Positions 15,001 to 29,100 of a stretch of 64,000 nt of DNA are shown here, piece by piece; the first letter of the stretch is position 1; every line of letters begins with the position of its first letter. Source of the DNA: Hydractinia symbiolongicarpus (lineage: Eukaryota > Cnidaria > Hydrozoa > Anthoathecata > Hydractiniidae); NCBI RefSeq assembly GCF_029227915.1, contig NC_079889.1, positions 6,884,001-6,948,000 on the forward strand. Reading direction: 5' to 3'. The notes beneath the pieces were generated by a model. That model worked only from the letters and a program-made list of their open reading frames with translations. It was not told the origin of the DNA and ran no database searches. The position numbers and the translations under genes are program-made.

Positions 15001-18000
15001 CCGTCGACTTAGAACGCGCTTAACTAAGTGCACAGTCCTATAAAGGCTGTAATATGGCCTTTTGCAGTCTAATAAAGGCCTCACACGTAAATCACGTGGT
15101 TCCATCTGCCTGTGCAGGTTACCATTGGACTATTCCTTCCAGTCTCAATGCGCTACAACGTCCCAAGTGGTTCTCCTTAGCGCTGTGGCCTTAGGACACT
15201 CTTAACTACGTGCACAGTCCATTAAAGGCTGTAATATGGCCTTTTGCAGTCTAATAAAGGCTTCACAAATAAATCACGTGGTTTCACCTTCCTGCGCAGG
15301 TTACCGTTGGACTATTCCTTACAGTCTCAATGCACTACAACGTTCCAAGAGGTTTTCCTTGGCGCTGTGGCCTTAAAAAACTCTTAACTACGTGCACAGT
15401 CCTATAAAGGCCGTAATATGGCCTTTTGCAGTCCAATAAAGGCCGCAGACGTAAATCACGTGGTTTCAGCTGCCTGCGCAGGTTACCGTTGCACTATTCC
15501 TTACAGTCTCAATGCGCTACAACGTCCCAAGTCATTTTCATTAGCGCCGTTGCCTTAGTACACTCTTAACTACGTTCACAGTCCTATAAAGGCTGTAATA
15601 TGGCATTTTGCAGTCTAATAAAGGCCTCACACGTAGATCACGTGTTTCCATCTGCCTGCGCAGGCTACCATTGGACTAGTTGTTCCAATCTCAATGCGCT
15701 ACAACGTCCCAAGTCATTTTCATTAGCGCCGTCGACTTAGAACGCGCTTAACTAAGTGCACAGTCCTATAAAGGCTGTAATATGGCCTTTTGCAGTCTAA
15801 TAAAGGCCTCACACGTAAATCACGTGGTTCCATCTGCCTGTGCAGGTTACCATTGGACTATTCCTTCCAGTCTCAATGCGCTACAACGTCCCAAGTGGTT
15901 CTCCTTAGCGCTGTGGCCTTAGGACACTCTTAACTACGTGCACAGTCCATTAAAGGCTGTAATATGGCCTTTTGCAGTCTAATAAAGGCTTCACAAATAA
16001 ATCACGTGGTTTCACCTGCCTGCGCAGGTTACCGTTGGACTATTCCTTACAGTCTCAATGCGCTACAACGTCCCAAGTCATTTTCATTAGCGCCATCGCC
16101 TTAGAACGCTCTTAACTACGTGCACAGTCCTATAAAGGCCGTAATATGGCCTTTTGCAGTCCAATAAAGGTCGCAGACGTAAATCACGCGGTTTCAGCTG
16201 CCTGCGCAGGTTGCCATTGTACTAGTCGTTCCAGTCTCAATGCGCTACAACGTCCCAAGTCATTTTCATTAGCGCCATCGCCTTAGAACGCTCTTAACTA
16301 CCTGCACAGTCCTATAAAGGCTGTAATGTGGCCATTCGCAGTCTAATAAAGGCGTCACACGTAGATGTCGTGGTTCCATCTGCCTGTGCAGGTTACCATT
16401 GGACTATTCCTTCCAGTCTCAATGCGCTATAACGTCCCAAGTGGTTCTCCTTAGCGCTGTGGCCTTAGAACACTCTTAACTACGTGCACAGTCCATTAAA
16501 GGCTGTAATATGGCCTTTTGCAGTCCAATAAAGGCCGCAGACGTAAATCACGCGGTTTCAGCTGCCTGCGCAGGTTACCATTGGACTAGTCGTTCCAGTC
16601 TCAATGTGCTACAACGTCCCAAGTCCTTTTCATTAGCGCCGTTGCCTTAGTACACTCTTAACTACGTTCACAGTCTTATAAAGGCTGTAATATGGCATTT
16701 TGCAGTCTAATAAAGGCCTCACACGTAGATCACGTGGTTCCATCTGCCTGCGCAGGCTACCATTGGACTAGTTGTTCCAATCTCAATGCGCTACAACGTC
16801 CCAAGTCATTTTCATTAGCGCCTCCGACTTAGAACGCGCTTAACTAAGTGCACAGTCCTATAAAGGCTGTAATATGGCCTTTTGCAGTCTAATAAAGGAC
16901 TCACACGTAGATCACGTGGTTCCATCTGCCTGCGCAGGTTACCATTGTACTATTTCTTCCAGTCTCAATGCGCTACAACCTCCCAAGTCATTTTCCTTAG
17001 CGCCATGGCCTTACAACACTTCTAACTACGTGCACAGTCCTATAAAGGCCGTAATATGGCCTTTTGCAGTCTAATAAAGGCCTCACACGTAGATCACGTG
17101 GTTCCATCTGCCTGCGCAGGTTACCATTGGACTAGTTGTTCCAGTCTCAATGCTCTACAACGTCCCAAGTCATTTTCACTAGCGCCGTCAACTTAGAACG
17201 CTCTTAACTACGTGCACAGTCCATTAAAGGCTGTAATATGGCCTTTTGCAGTCTAATAAAGGCTTCACAAATAAATCACGTGGTTTCACCTGCCTGCTCA
17301 GGTTACCGTTGGACTATTCCTTACAGTCTCAATGCGCTACAACGTCCCAAGTCATTTTCATTAGCGCCATCGCCTTAGAACGCTCTTAACTACGTGCACA
17401 GTCCTATAAAGGCCGTAATATGGCCTTTTGCAGTCCAATAAAGGTCGCAAACGTAAATCACGCGGTTTCAGCTGCCTGCGCAGGTTGCCATTGTACTAGT
17501 CGTTCCAGTCTCAATGCGCTACAACGTCCCAAGTCGTTTTCATTAGCGCCGTTGCCTTAGTACACTCTTAACTACGTTCACAGTCCTATAAAGGCTGTAA
17601 TATGGCATTTTGCAGTCTAATAAAGGCCTCACACGTAGATCACGTGGTTCCATCTGCCTGCGCAGGCTACCATTGGACTAGTTGTTCCAATCTCAATGCG
17701 CTACAACGTCCCAAGTCATTTTCATTAGCGCCGTCGACTTAGAACGCGCTTAACTACGTGCACAGTCCTATAAAGGCTGTAATATGGCCTTTTGCAGTCT
17801 GATAAAGGCCTCACACGTAGATCACGTGGTTCCATCTGCCTGCGCAGGTTACCATTGTACTATTTCTTCCAGTCTCAATGCTCTACAACGTCCCAAGTCA
17901 TTTTCACAAGCGCCGTCGACTTAGAACGCTTTTAACTACGTGCACAGTCCTATAAAGGCTGTAATATGGCCTTTTGCAGTCTAATAAAGGCCTCACACGT

Positions 18001-21000
18001 AAATCACGTGGCTCCATCTGCCTGCGCAGGTTACCATTGGACTATTCTTTCCAGTCTCAATGCGCTACAACGTTCCAAGTGGTTCTCCTTAGCGCTGTGG
18101 CCTTAGAACGCTCTTAACTATGTGCACAGTCCTATAAAGGCTGTAATATGGCCTTTTGCAGTCTAATAAAGGCCTTACACGTAAATCACGTGGTTCCATC
18201 TGCCTGTGCAGGTTACCATTGGACTATTCCTTCCAGTCTCAATGCGCTACAACGTCCCAAGTGGTTCTCCTTAGCGCTGTGGCCTTAGAACAATCTTAAC
18301 TACGTGCACAGTCCATTAAAAGCTGTAATATGGCCTTTTGAAGTTTAATAAAGGCTTCACAAATAAATCACGTGGTTTCACCTGCCTGCGCAGGTTACCA
18401 TTGTACTAGTCGTTCCAGTCTCAATGCGCTACAACGTCCCAAGTTGTTTTCATTAGCGCCGTTGCCTTAGAACACTCTTAACTACGTTCACAGTCCTATA
18501 AAGGCTGTAATATGGCCTTTTGAAGTCTAATAAAGGCTTCACAAATAAATCACGTGGTTTCACCTGCATGCGCAGGTTACCATTGTACTAGTCCTTCCAG
18601 TCTCAATGCGCTACAACGTCCCAAGTCGTTTTCATTAGCGCCGTTGCCTTAGAACACTCTTAACTACATTCACAGTCCTATAAAGGCTGTAATATGACCT
18701 TTTGCAGTCTAATAAAGGCCTCACACGTAAATCACGTGGTTCCATCTGCCTGTGCAGGTTACCATTGGACTATTCCTTCCAGTCTCAATGCGCTACAACG
18801 TTACAAGTGGTTCTCCTTAGCGCTGTGGCCTTAGAACACTCTTAACTACGTGCACAGTCCATTAAAGGCTGTAATATGGCCTTTTGCAGTCTAATAAAGG
18901 CTTCACAAATAAATCACGTGGTTTCACCTGTCTGCGCAGGTTACCGTTGGACTATTCCTTACAGTCTCAATGCACTACAACGTTCCAAGAGGTTTTCCTT
19001 GGCGCTGTGGCCTTACAAAACTCTTAACTACGTGCACAGTCCTATAAAGGCCGTAATATGGCCTTTTGCAGTCCAATAAAGGCCGCAGACGTAAATCACG
19101 CGGTTTCAGCTGCCTGCGCAGGTTACCATTGTACTAGTCGTTCCAGTCTCAATGCGCTACAACGTCCCAAGTCGTTTTCATTGGCGCCGTTGCTTTAGAA
19201 CACTCTTAACTACGTTCACAGTCCTATAAAGGCTGTAATATGGCCTTTTGCAGTCTAATAAAGGCCTCACACGTAGATCACGTGTTTCCATCTGCCTGCG
19301 CAGGTTACCATTGTACTATTCCATCCAGTCTCAATGCGCTACAACGATCCAAGAGGTTTTCCTAAGCGCCATGGCCCTACAACACTCTTAACTACGTGCA
19401 CAGTCCATCAAAGGCTGTAATATGGCCTTTTGCAGTCTAATAAAGGCTTCACAAATAAATCACGTGGTTTCACCTGCCTGCACAGGTTACCGTTGGACTA
19501 TTTCTAACAGTCTCAATGCACTACAACGTTCCAAGAGGTTTTTCTTGGCGCTGTGGCCTTACAACACTCTTAACTACGTGCACAGTCCTATAAACGCCGT
19601 AATATGGCCTTTTACAGTCCAATGAAGGCCGTAGACGTAAATCACGCGGTTTCAGCTGCCTGCGCAGGTTACCATTGTACTAGTCGTTCCAGTCTCAATG
19701 CGCTACAACGTCCCAAGTCGTTTTCATTGGCGCCTTTGCTTTAGAACACTCTTAACTACGTTCACAGTCCTATAAAGGCTGTAATATGGCCTTTTGCAGT
19801 CTAATAAAGGCCTCACACGTAGATGACGTGTTTCCATCTGCCTGCGCAGGTTACCATTGTACTATTCCTTACAGTCTTAATGCACTACAACGTTCCAAGA
19901 GGTTTTCCTTGGCGCTGTGGCCTTACAACACTCTTAACTACGTGCACAGTCCTATAAAGGCTGTAATACGGCCTTTTGCAGTCTAATAAAGGCTTCACAA
20001 ATAAATCACGTGGTTTCACCTGCCTGCGCAGGTTACCGTTGGACTATTCTTTCCAGTCTCAATGCGCTACAACGTTCCAAGTGGTTCTCCTTAGCCCTGT
20101 GGCCTTAGAACGCTCCTAAGCATGTGCACAGTCCTATAAAGGCTGTAATATGGCCTTTTGCAGTCTAATAAAGGCCTCACACGTAGATCACGTGTTTCAA
20201 TCTGCCTGCGCAGGTTACCATTGTACTATTCCATCCAGTCTCAATGCGCTACAACGTTCCAAGAGGTTTTCCTAAGCGCCATGGCCCTACAACACTCTTA
20301 ACTACGTGCACAGTCCATCAAAGGCTGTAATATGGCCTTTTGCAGTCTTATAAAGGCTTCACAAATAAATCACGTGGTTTCACCTGCCTGCGCAGGTTAC
20401 CGTTGGACTATTCCTTACAGTCTCAATGCACTACAACGTTCCAAGAGGTTTTTCTTGGCGCTGTGGCCTTACAACACTCTTAACTACGTGCACAGTCCTA
20501 TAAAGGCCGTAATATGGCCTTTTACAGACCAATAAAGGCCGTAGACGTAAATCACGCGGTTTCAGCTACCTGCGCAGGTTACCATTGTACTAGTCGTTCC
20601 AGTCTCAATGCGCTACAACGTCCCAAGCCGTTTTCATTGGCGCCGTTGCTTTAGAACACTCTTAACTACTTTCACAGTCCTATAAAGGCTGTAATATGGC
20701 CTTTTGCAGTCTAATAAAGGCCTCACACGTAGATCACGTGTTTCCATCTGCCTGTGCAGGTTACCATTGTACTATTCCATCCAGTCTCAATGCGCTACAA
20801 CGATCCAAGAGGTTTTCCTAAGCGCCATGGCCCTACAACACTCTTAACTACGTGCACAGTCCATCAAAGGCTGTAATATGGCCTTTTGCAGTCTAATAAA
20901 GGCTTCACAAATAAATCACGTGGTTTCACCTGTCTGCGCAGGTTACCGTTGGACTATTCCTTACAGTCTCAATGCACTACAACGTTCCAAGAGCTTTTCC

Positions 21001-23402
21001 TTGGCGCTGTGGCCTTACAAAACTCTTAACTACGTGCACGGTCCTATAAAGGCCGTAATATGGCCTTTTGCAGTCCAATAAAGGCCGCAGACGTAAATCA
21101 CGCGGTTTCAGCTGCCTGCGCAGGTTACCATTGTACTAATCGTTCCAGTCTCAATGCGCTACAACGTCCCAACTCGTTTTCATTAGCGCCGTTGCCTTAG
21201 AACACTCTTAACTACGTTCCCAGTCCTATAAAGGCTGTAATATGGCCTTTTGCAGTCTAATAAAGGCTTCACAAATAAATCACGTGGTTTTGGACCATTC
21301 CTTACAGTCTCAATGCACTACAACGTTCCAAGAGGCTTTCCTTGGCGCTGTGGCCTTACAAAACTCTTAACTACGTGCACAGTCCTATAAAGGCCGTAAT
21401 ATGGCCTTTTGCAGTCCAATAAAGGCCGCAGACGTAAATCACGCGGTTTCAGCTGCCTGCGCAGGTTACCATTGTACTATTCCATCCAGTCTCAATGCGC
21501 TACAACGTTCCAAGAGTTTTTCCTAAGGGCCATGGCCCTAGAACACTCTTAACTACGTGCACAGTCCATCAAAGGCTGTAATATGGCCTTTTGCAGTCTA
21601 ATAAAGGCTTCACAAATAAATCACGTGGTTTCACCTGCCTGCGCAGGTTACCGTTGGACTATTCCTTACAGTCTCAATGCACTACAACGTTCCAAGAGGT
21701 TTTTCTTGGCGCTGTGGCCTTACAACACTCTTAACTACGTGCACAGTCCTATAAAGGCTGTAATATGGCCTTTTACAGACCAATAAAGGCCGTAGACGTA
21801 AATCACGCGGTTTCAGCTGCCTGCGCAGGTTACCATTGTACTAGTCGTTCCAGTCTCAATGCGCTACAACGTCCCAAGTCGTTTTCATTGGCGCCGTTGC
21901 TTTAGAACACTCTTAACTACGTTCACAGTCCTATAAAGGCTGTAATATGGCCTTTTGCAGTCTAATAAAGGCCTCACACGTAGATCACGTTTTTCCATCT
22001 GCCTGCGCAGGTTACCATTGTACTATTCCATCCAGTCTCAATGCACTACAACGATCCAAGAGGTTTTCCTAAGCGCCATGGCCCTACAACACTCTTAACT
22101 ACGTGCACAGTCCATCAAAGGCTGTAATATGGCCTTTTGCAGTCTAATAAAGGCTTCAGAAATAAATCACGTGGTTTCACCTGCCGGCACAGGTTACCGT
22201 TGGACTATTCCTAACAGTCTCAATGCACTACAACGTTCCAAGAGGTTTTTCTTGGCGCTGTGGCCTTACAACAGTCTTAACTACGTGCACAGTCCTATAA
22301 ACGCCGTAATATGGCCTTTTACAGTCCAATAAAGGCCGTAGACGTAAATCACGCGGTTTCAGCTGCCTGCGCAGGTTACCATAGTACTAGTCGTTCCAGT
22401 CTCAATGCGCTACAACGTCCCAAGTCGTTTTCATTGGCGCCGTTGCTTTAGAACACTCTTAACTACGTTCACAGTCCTATAAAGGCTGTAATATGGCCTT
22501 TTGCAGTCTAATAAAGGCCTCACACGTAGATCACGTGTTTCCATCTGCCTGCGCAGGTTACCATTGTACTATTCCTTACAGTCTCAATGCGCTACAACGA
22601 TCCAAGAGGTTTTCCTAAGCGCCATGGCCCTACAACACTCTTAACTACGTGCACAGTCCATCAAAGGCTGTAATATGGCCTTTTGCAGTCTAATAAAGGC
22701 TTCACAAATAAATCACGTGGTTTCACCTGTCTGCGCAGGTTACCGTTGGACTATTCCTTACAGTCTCAATGCACTACAACGTTCCAAGAGCTTTTCCTTG
22801 GCGCTGTGGCCTTACAAAACTCTTAACTACGTGCACAGTCCTATAAAGGCCGTAATATGGCCTTTTGCAGTCCAATAAAGGCCGCAGACGTAAATCACGC
22901 GGTTTCAGCTGCCTGCGCAGGTTACCATTGTACTAGTCGTTCCAGTCTCAATGCGCTACAACGTCCCAACTCGTTTTCATTAGCGCCGTTGCCTTAGAAC
23001 ACTCTTAACTACGTTCCCAGTCCTATAAAGGCTGTAATATGGCCTTTTGCAGTCTAATAAAGGCTTCACAAAAAAATCACGTGGTTTCACCTGCCTGCGC
23101 AGGTTACCGTTGGACTATTCCTTCCAGTCTCAATGCGCTACAACGTCCTAAGTCATTTTCATCAGCCCCATCGCCTTAGAACGCTCTTAACAACGTGCAC
23201 AATCCTATAAAGGCTGTAATATGGCCTTTTGCAGTCTAATAAAGGCCTCACACGTAGATCACGTGGTTCCATCTGCCTGCGCAGGTTACCATTGTACTAT
23301 TTCTTCCAGTCTCAATGCACTACAACGTTCAAAGAGGTTTTTCTTAGCGCCATGGACTTACAACACTCTTAACTACGTGCACAGTCCTATAAAGGCCGCA
23401 AT

Positions 23403-23483
23403 ATGGCCTTTTTCAGTCTAATAAAGGCCGCAGACGTAAATCACGCGGTTTCAGCTGCCTGCGCAGCTTACCATGGCTGTAAT
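23403..23483. repeat. 81-bp short satellite monomer (representative of a recurrent class)
   Basis: Here a unit starting ATGGCCTTTTTCAGTC runs only to GCGCAGCTTACCATGG and then passes directly into GCTGTAATATGG of the next unit. About 101 bp, the second half of the monomer, is missing. The same form recurs at about 9,997, 10,442, 27,305, 28,660, 29,467, 30,094, 32,541, 58,795, 60,150, 60,957, 61,584 and 62,938, so one deletion was spread by amplification. Confidence 0.85.
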
Positions 23484-26181
23484 ATGGCCTTTTGCAGTCT
23501 AATAAAGGCCTCACACGTAGATCACGTGTTTCCATCTGCCTGCGCAGGTTACCATTGTACTATTCCATCCAGTCTCACTGCACTACAACGTTCCAAGATG
23601 TTTTCCTTAGCGCCATGGCCTTACAACACTCTTAACTACGTGCACAGTCCTATAATGGCTGTAATATGGTCTTTTGCAGTCTAATAAAGGCCTCACACGT
23701 AGAACACGTGGTTCCATCTGCCTGCGCAGGTTACCATTGTACTATTTCTTCCAGTCTCAATGCGCTACAACGTCCCAAGTCATTTTCCTTAGCGCCATGG
23801 CCTTACAACACTTCTAACTACGTGCACAGTCCTATAAAGGCCGTAATATGGCCTTTTGCAGTCTAATAAAGGCCTCACACGTAGATCACGTGGTTCCATC
23901 TGCCTGCGCAGGTTACCATTGGACTAGTTGTTCCAGTCTCAATGCTCTACAACGTTCCAAGAGGTTTTTCTTGGCGCTGTGGCCTTACAACACTCTTAAC
24001 TACGTGCACAGTCCTATAAAGGCCGTAATATGGCCTTTTACAGACCAATAAAGGCCGTAGACGTAAATCACGCGGTTTCAGCTGCCTGCGCAGGTTACCA
24101 TTGTACTAGTCGTTCCAGTCTCAATGCGCTACAACGTCCCAAGTCGTTTTCATTGGCGCCGTTGCTTTAGAACACTCTTAACTACGTTCACAGTCCTATA
24201 AAGGCTGTAATATGGCCTTTTGCAGTCTAATAAAGGCCTCACACGTAGATCACGTGTTTCCATCTGCCTGCGCAGGTTACCATTGTACTATTCCATCCAG
24301 TCTCAATGCGCTACAACGATCCAAGAGGTTTTCCTAAGCGCCATGGCCCTACAACACTCTTAACTACGTGCACAGTCCATCAAAGGCTGTAATATGGCCT
24401 TTTGCAGTCTAATAAAGGCTTCACAAATAAATCACGTGGTTTCACCTGCCTGCACAGGTTACCGTTGGACTTTTCCTAACAGTCTCAATGCACTACAACG
24501 TTCCAAGAGGTTTTTCTTGGCGCTGTGGCCTTACAACACTCTTAACTACGTGCACAGTCCTATAAACGCCGTAATATGGCCTTTTACAGTCCAATAAAGG
24601 CCGTAGACGTAAATCACGCGGTTTCCGCTGCCTGCGCAGGTTACCATTGTACTAGTCGTTCCAGTCTCAATGCGCTACAACGTCCCAAGTCGTTTTCATT
24701 GGCGCCGTTGCTTTAGAACACTCTTAACTACGTTCACAGTCCTATAAAGGCTGTAATATGGCCTTTTGCAGTCTAATAAAGGCCTCACACGTAGATCACG
24801 TGTTTCCATCTGCCTGCGCAGGTTACCATTGTACTATTCCTTACAGTCTTAATGCACTACAACGTTCCAAGAGGTTTTCCTTGGCGCTGTGGCCTTACAA
24901 CACTCTTAACTACGTGCACAGTCCTATAAAGGCTGTAATACGGCCTTTTGCAGTCTAATAAAGGCTTCACAAATAAATCACGTGGTTTCACCTGCCTGCG
25001 CAGGTTACCGTTGGACTATTCCTTACATTCTCAATGCACTACAACGTTCCAAGAGGTTTTCCTTGGCGCTGTGGCCTTACAACACTCTTAACTACGTGCA
25101 CAGTCCTATAAAGGCCGTAATATGGCCTTTTGCAGTCCAATAAAGGCCGTAGACGTAAATCACGCGGTTTCAGCTGCCTGCGCAGGTTACCATTGTACTA
25201 GTCGTTCCAGTCTCAATGCGCTACAACGTCCTAAGTCATTTTCATCAGCGCCATCGCCTTAGAACGCTCTTAACTACGTGCACAATCCTATAAAGGCTGT
25301 AATATGGCCTTTTGCAGTCTAATAAAGGCCTCACACGTAGATCACGTGGTTCTATCTGCCTGCGCAGCTTACCATTGGACTATTCCTTCCAGTCTCAATG
25401 CGCTACAACGTCCTAAGTCATTTTCATCAGCCCCATCGCCTTAGAACGCTCTTAACTACGTGCACAATCCTATAAAGGCTGTAATATGGCCTTTTGCAGT
25501 CTAATAAAGGCCTCACACGTAGATCACGTGGTTCCATCTGCCTGCGCAGGTTACCATTGTACTATTTCTTCCAGTCTCAATGCACTACAACGTTCAAAGA
25601 GGTTTTTCTTAGCGCCATGGACTTACAACACTCTTAACTACGTGCACAGTCCTATAATGGCTGTAATATGGTCTTTTGCAGTCTAATAAAGGCCTCACAC
25701 GTAGAACACGTGGTTCCATCTGCCTGTGCAGGTTACCATTGTACTATTTCTTCCAGTCTCAATGCGCTACAACGTCCTAAGTCATTTTCCTTAGCGCCAT
25801 GGCCTTACAACTCTTCTAACTACGTGCACAGTCCTATAAAGGCCGTAATATGGCCTTTTGCAGTCTAATAAAGGCCTCACACGTAGATCACGTGGTTCCA
25901 TCTGCCTGCGCAGGTTACCATTGGACTAGTTGTTCCAGTCTCAATGCTCTACAACGTCCCAAGTCATTTTCACTAGCGCCGTCGACTTAGAACGCTTTTA
26001 ACTACGTGCACAGTCCTATAAAGGCTGTAATATGGCCTTTTGCAGTCTAATAAAGGCCTCACACGTAAATCACGTGGCTCCATCTGCCTGCGCAGATTAC
26101 CATTGGACTATTCCGTACAGTCTCAATGCACTACAACGTTCCAAGAGGTTTTTCTTGGCGCTGTGGCCTTACAACACTCTT

Positions 26182-29100
26182 AACTACGTGCACAGTCCTA
26201 TAAAGGCCGTAATATGGCCTTTTACAGTCCAATAAAGGCCGTAGACGTAAATCACGCGGTTTCAGCTGCCTGCGCAGGTTACCATTGTACTAGTCGTTCC
26301 AGTCTCAATGCGCTACAACGTCCCAAGTCGTTTTCATTGGCGCCGTTGCTTTAGAACACTCTTAACTACGTTCACAGTCCTATAAAGGCTGTAATATGGC
26401 CTTTTGCAGTCTAATAAAGGCCTCACACGTAGATCACGTGTTTCCATCTGCCTGCGCAGGTTACCATTGTACTATTCCATCCAGTCTCAATGCGCTACAA
26501 CGATCCAAGAGGTTTTCCTAAGCGCCATGGCCCTACAACACTCTTAACTGCGAGCACAGTCCATCAAAGGCTGTAATATGGCCTTTTGCAGTCTAATAAA
26601 GGCTTCACAAATAAATCACGTGGTTTCACCTGCCTGCACAGGTTACCGTTGGACTATTCCTAACAGTCTCAATGCACTACAACGTTCCAAGAGGTTTTCC
26701 TTGGCGCTGTGGCCTTACAACACTCTTAACTACGTGCACAGTCCTATAAAGGCCGTAATATGGCCTTTTGCAGTCCAATAAAGGCCGTAGACGTAAATCA
26801 CGCAGTTTCAGCTGCCTGCGCAGGTTACCATTGTACTAGTCGTTCCAGTCTCAATGCACTACAACGTCCTAAGTCATTTTCATCAGCGCCATCGCCTTAG
26901 AACGCTCTTAACTACGTGCACAATCCTATAAAGGCTGTAATATGGCCTTTTGCAGTCTAATAAAGGCCTCACACGTAGATCTATGGTTCCATCTGCCTGC
27001 GCAGCTTACCATTGGACTATTCCTTCCAGTCTCAATGCGCTACAACGTCCTAAGTCATTTTCATCAGCCCCATCGCCTTAGAACGCTCTTAACTACGTGC
27101 ACAATCCTATAAAGGCTGTAATATGGCCTTTTGCAGTCTAATAAAGGCCTCACACGTAGATCACGTGGTTCCATCTGCCTGCGCAGGTTACCATTGTACT
27201 ATTTCTTCCAGTCTCAATGCACTACAACGTTCAAAGAGGTTTTTCTTAGCGCCATGGACTTACAACACTCTTAACTACGTGCACAGTCCTATAAAGGCCG
27301 CAATATGGCCTTTTTCAGTCTAATAAAGGCCGCAGACGTAAATCACGCGGTTTCAGCTGCCTGCGCAGCTTACCATGGCTGTAATATGGCCTTTTGCAGT
27401 CTAATAAAGGCCTCACACGTAGATCACGTGTTTCCATCTGCCTGCGCAGGTTACCATTGTACTATTCCATCCAGTCTCACTGCACTACAACGTTCCAAGA
27501 TGTTTTCCTTAGCGCCATGGCCTTACAACACTCTTAACTACGTGCACAGTCCTATAATGGCTGTAATATGGTCTTTTGCAGTCTAATAAAGGCCTCACAC
27601 GTAGAACACGTGGTTCCATTTGCCTGCACAGGTTACCATTGTACTATTTCTTCCAGTCTCAATGCGCTACAACGTCCCAAGTCATTTTCCTTAGCGCCAT
27701 GGCCTTACAACACTTCTAACTACGTGCACAGTCCTATAAAGGCCGTAATATGGCCTTTTGCAGTCTAATAAAGGCCTCACACGTAGATCACGTGGTTCCA
27801 TCTGCCTGCGCAGGTTACCATTGGACTAGTTGTTCCAGTCTCAATGCTCTACAACGTCCCAAGTCATTTTCACTAGCGCCTCGACTTAGAACGCTTTTAA
27901 CTACGTGCACAGTCCTATAAAGGCTGTAATATGGCCTTTTGCAGTCTAATAAAGGCCTCACACGTAAATCACGTGGCTCCATCTGCCTGCGCAGATTACC
28001 ATTGGACTATTCCTTACAGTTTCAATGCACTACAACGTTCCAAGAGGTTTTTCTTAGCGCTGTGGCCTTACAACACTCTTAACTACGTGCACAGTCCTAT
28101 AAAGGCCGTAATATGGCCTTTTACAGACCAATAAAGGCCGTAGACGTAAATCACGCGGTTTCAGCTGCCTGCGCAGGTTACCATTGTACTAGTCGTTCCA
28201 GTCTCAATGCGCTACAACGTCCCAAGTCGTTTTCATTGGCGCCGTTGCTTTAGAACACTCTTAACTACGTTCACAGTCCTATAAAGGCTGCAATATGGCC
28301 TTTTGCAGTCTAATAAAGGCCTCACACGTAGATCACGTGTTTCCATCTGCCTGCGCAGGTTACCATTGTACTATTCCATCCAGTCTCAATGCGCTACAAC
28401 GATCCAAGAGGTTTTCCTAAGCGCCATAGCCCTACAACACTCCTAACTACGTGCACAGTCCATCAAAGGCTGTAATATGGCCTTTTGCAGTCTAATAAAG
28501 GCTTCACAAATAAATCACGTGGTTTCACCTGCCTGCACAGGTTACCGTTGGACTATTCCTAACAGTCTCAATGCACTACAACGTTCCAAGAGGTTTTTCT
28601 TGGCGCTGTGGCCTTAAAACACTCTTAACTACGTGCACAGTCCTATAAAGGCCGCAATATGGCCTTTTTCAGTCTAATAAAGCCGCAGACGTAAATCACG
28701 CGGTTTCAGCTGCCTGCGCAGCTTACCATGGCTGTAATATGGCCTTTTGCAGTCTAATAAAGGCCTCACACGTAGATCACGTGTTTCCATCTGCCTGCGC
28801 AACTTACCATTGGACTATTCCTTCCAGTCTCAATGCGCTACAACGTCCCAAGTGGTTCTCCTTAGCGCTGTGACCTTATAACACTCTTAACTACGTGCAC
28901 AGTCCATTAAAGGCTGCAATAAGGCCTTTTGCAGTCTAATAAAGGCCGTAGACGTAAATCACGCGGTTTCAGCTGCCTGCGCAGGTTACCATTGTACTAG
29001 TCGTTCCAGTCTCAATGCGCTACAACGTCCCAAGTCGTTTTCATTGGCGCCGTTGCTTTAGAACACTCTTAACTACGTTCACAGTCCTATAAAGGCTGCA

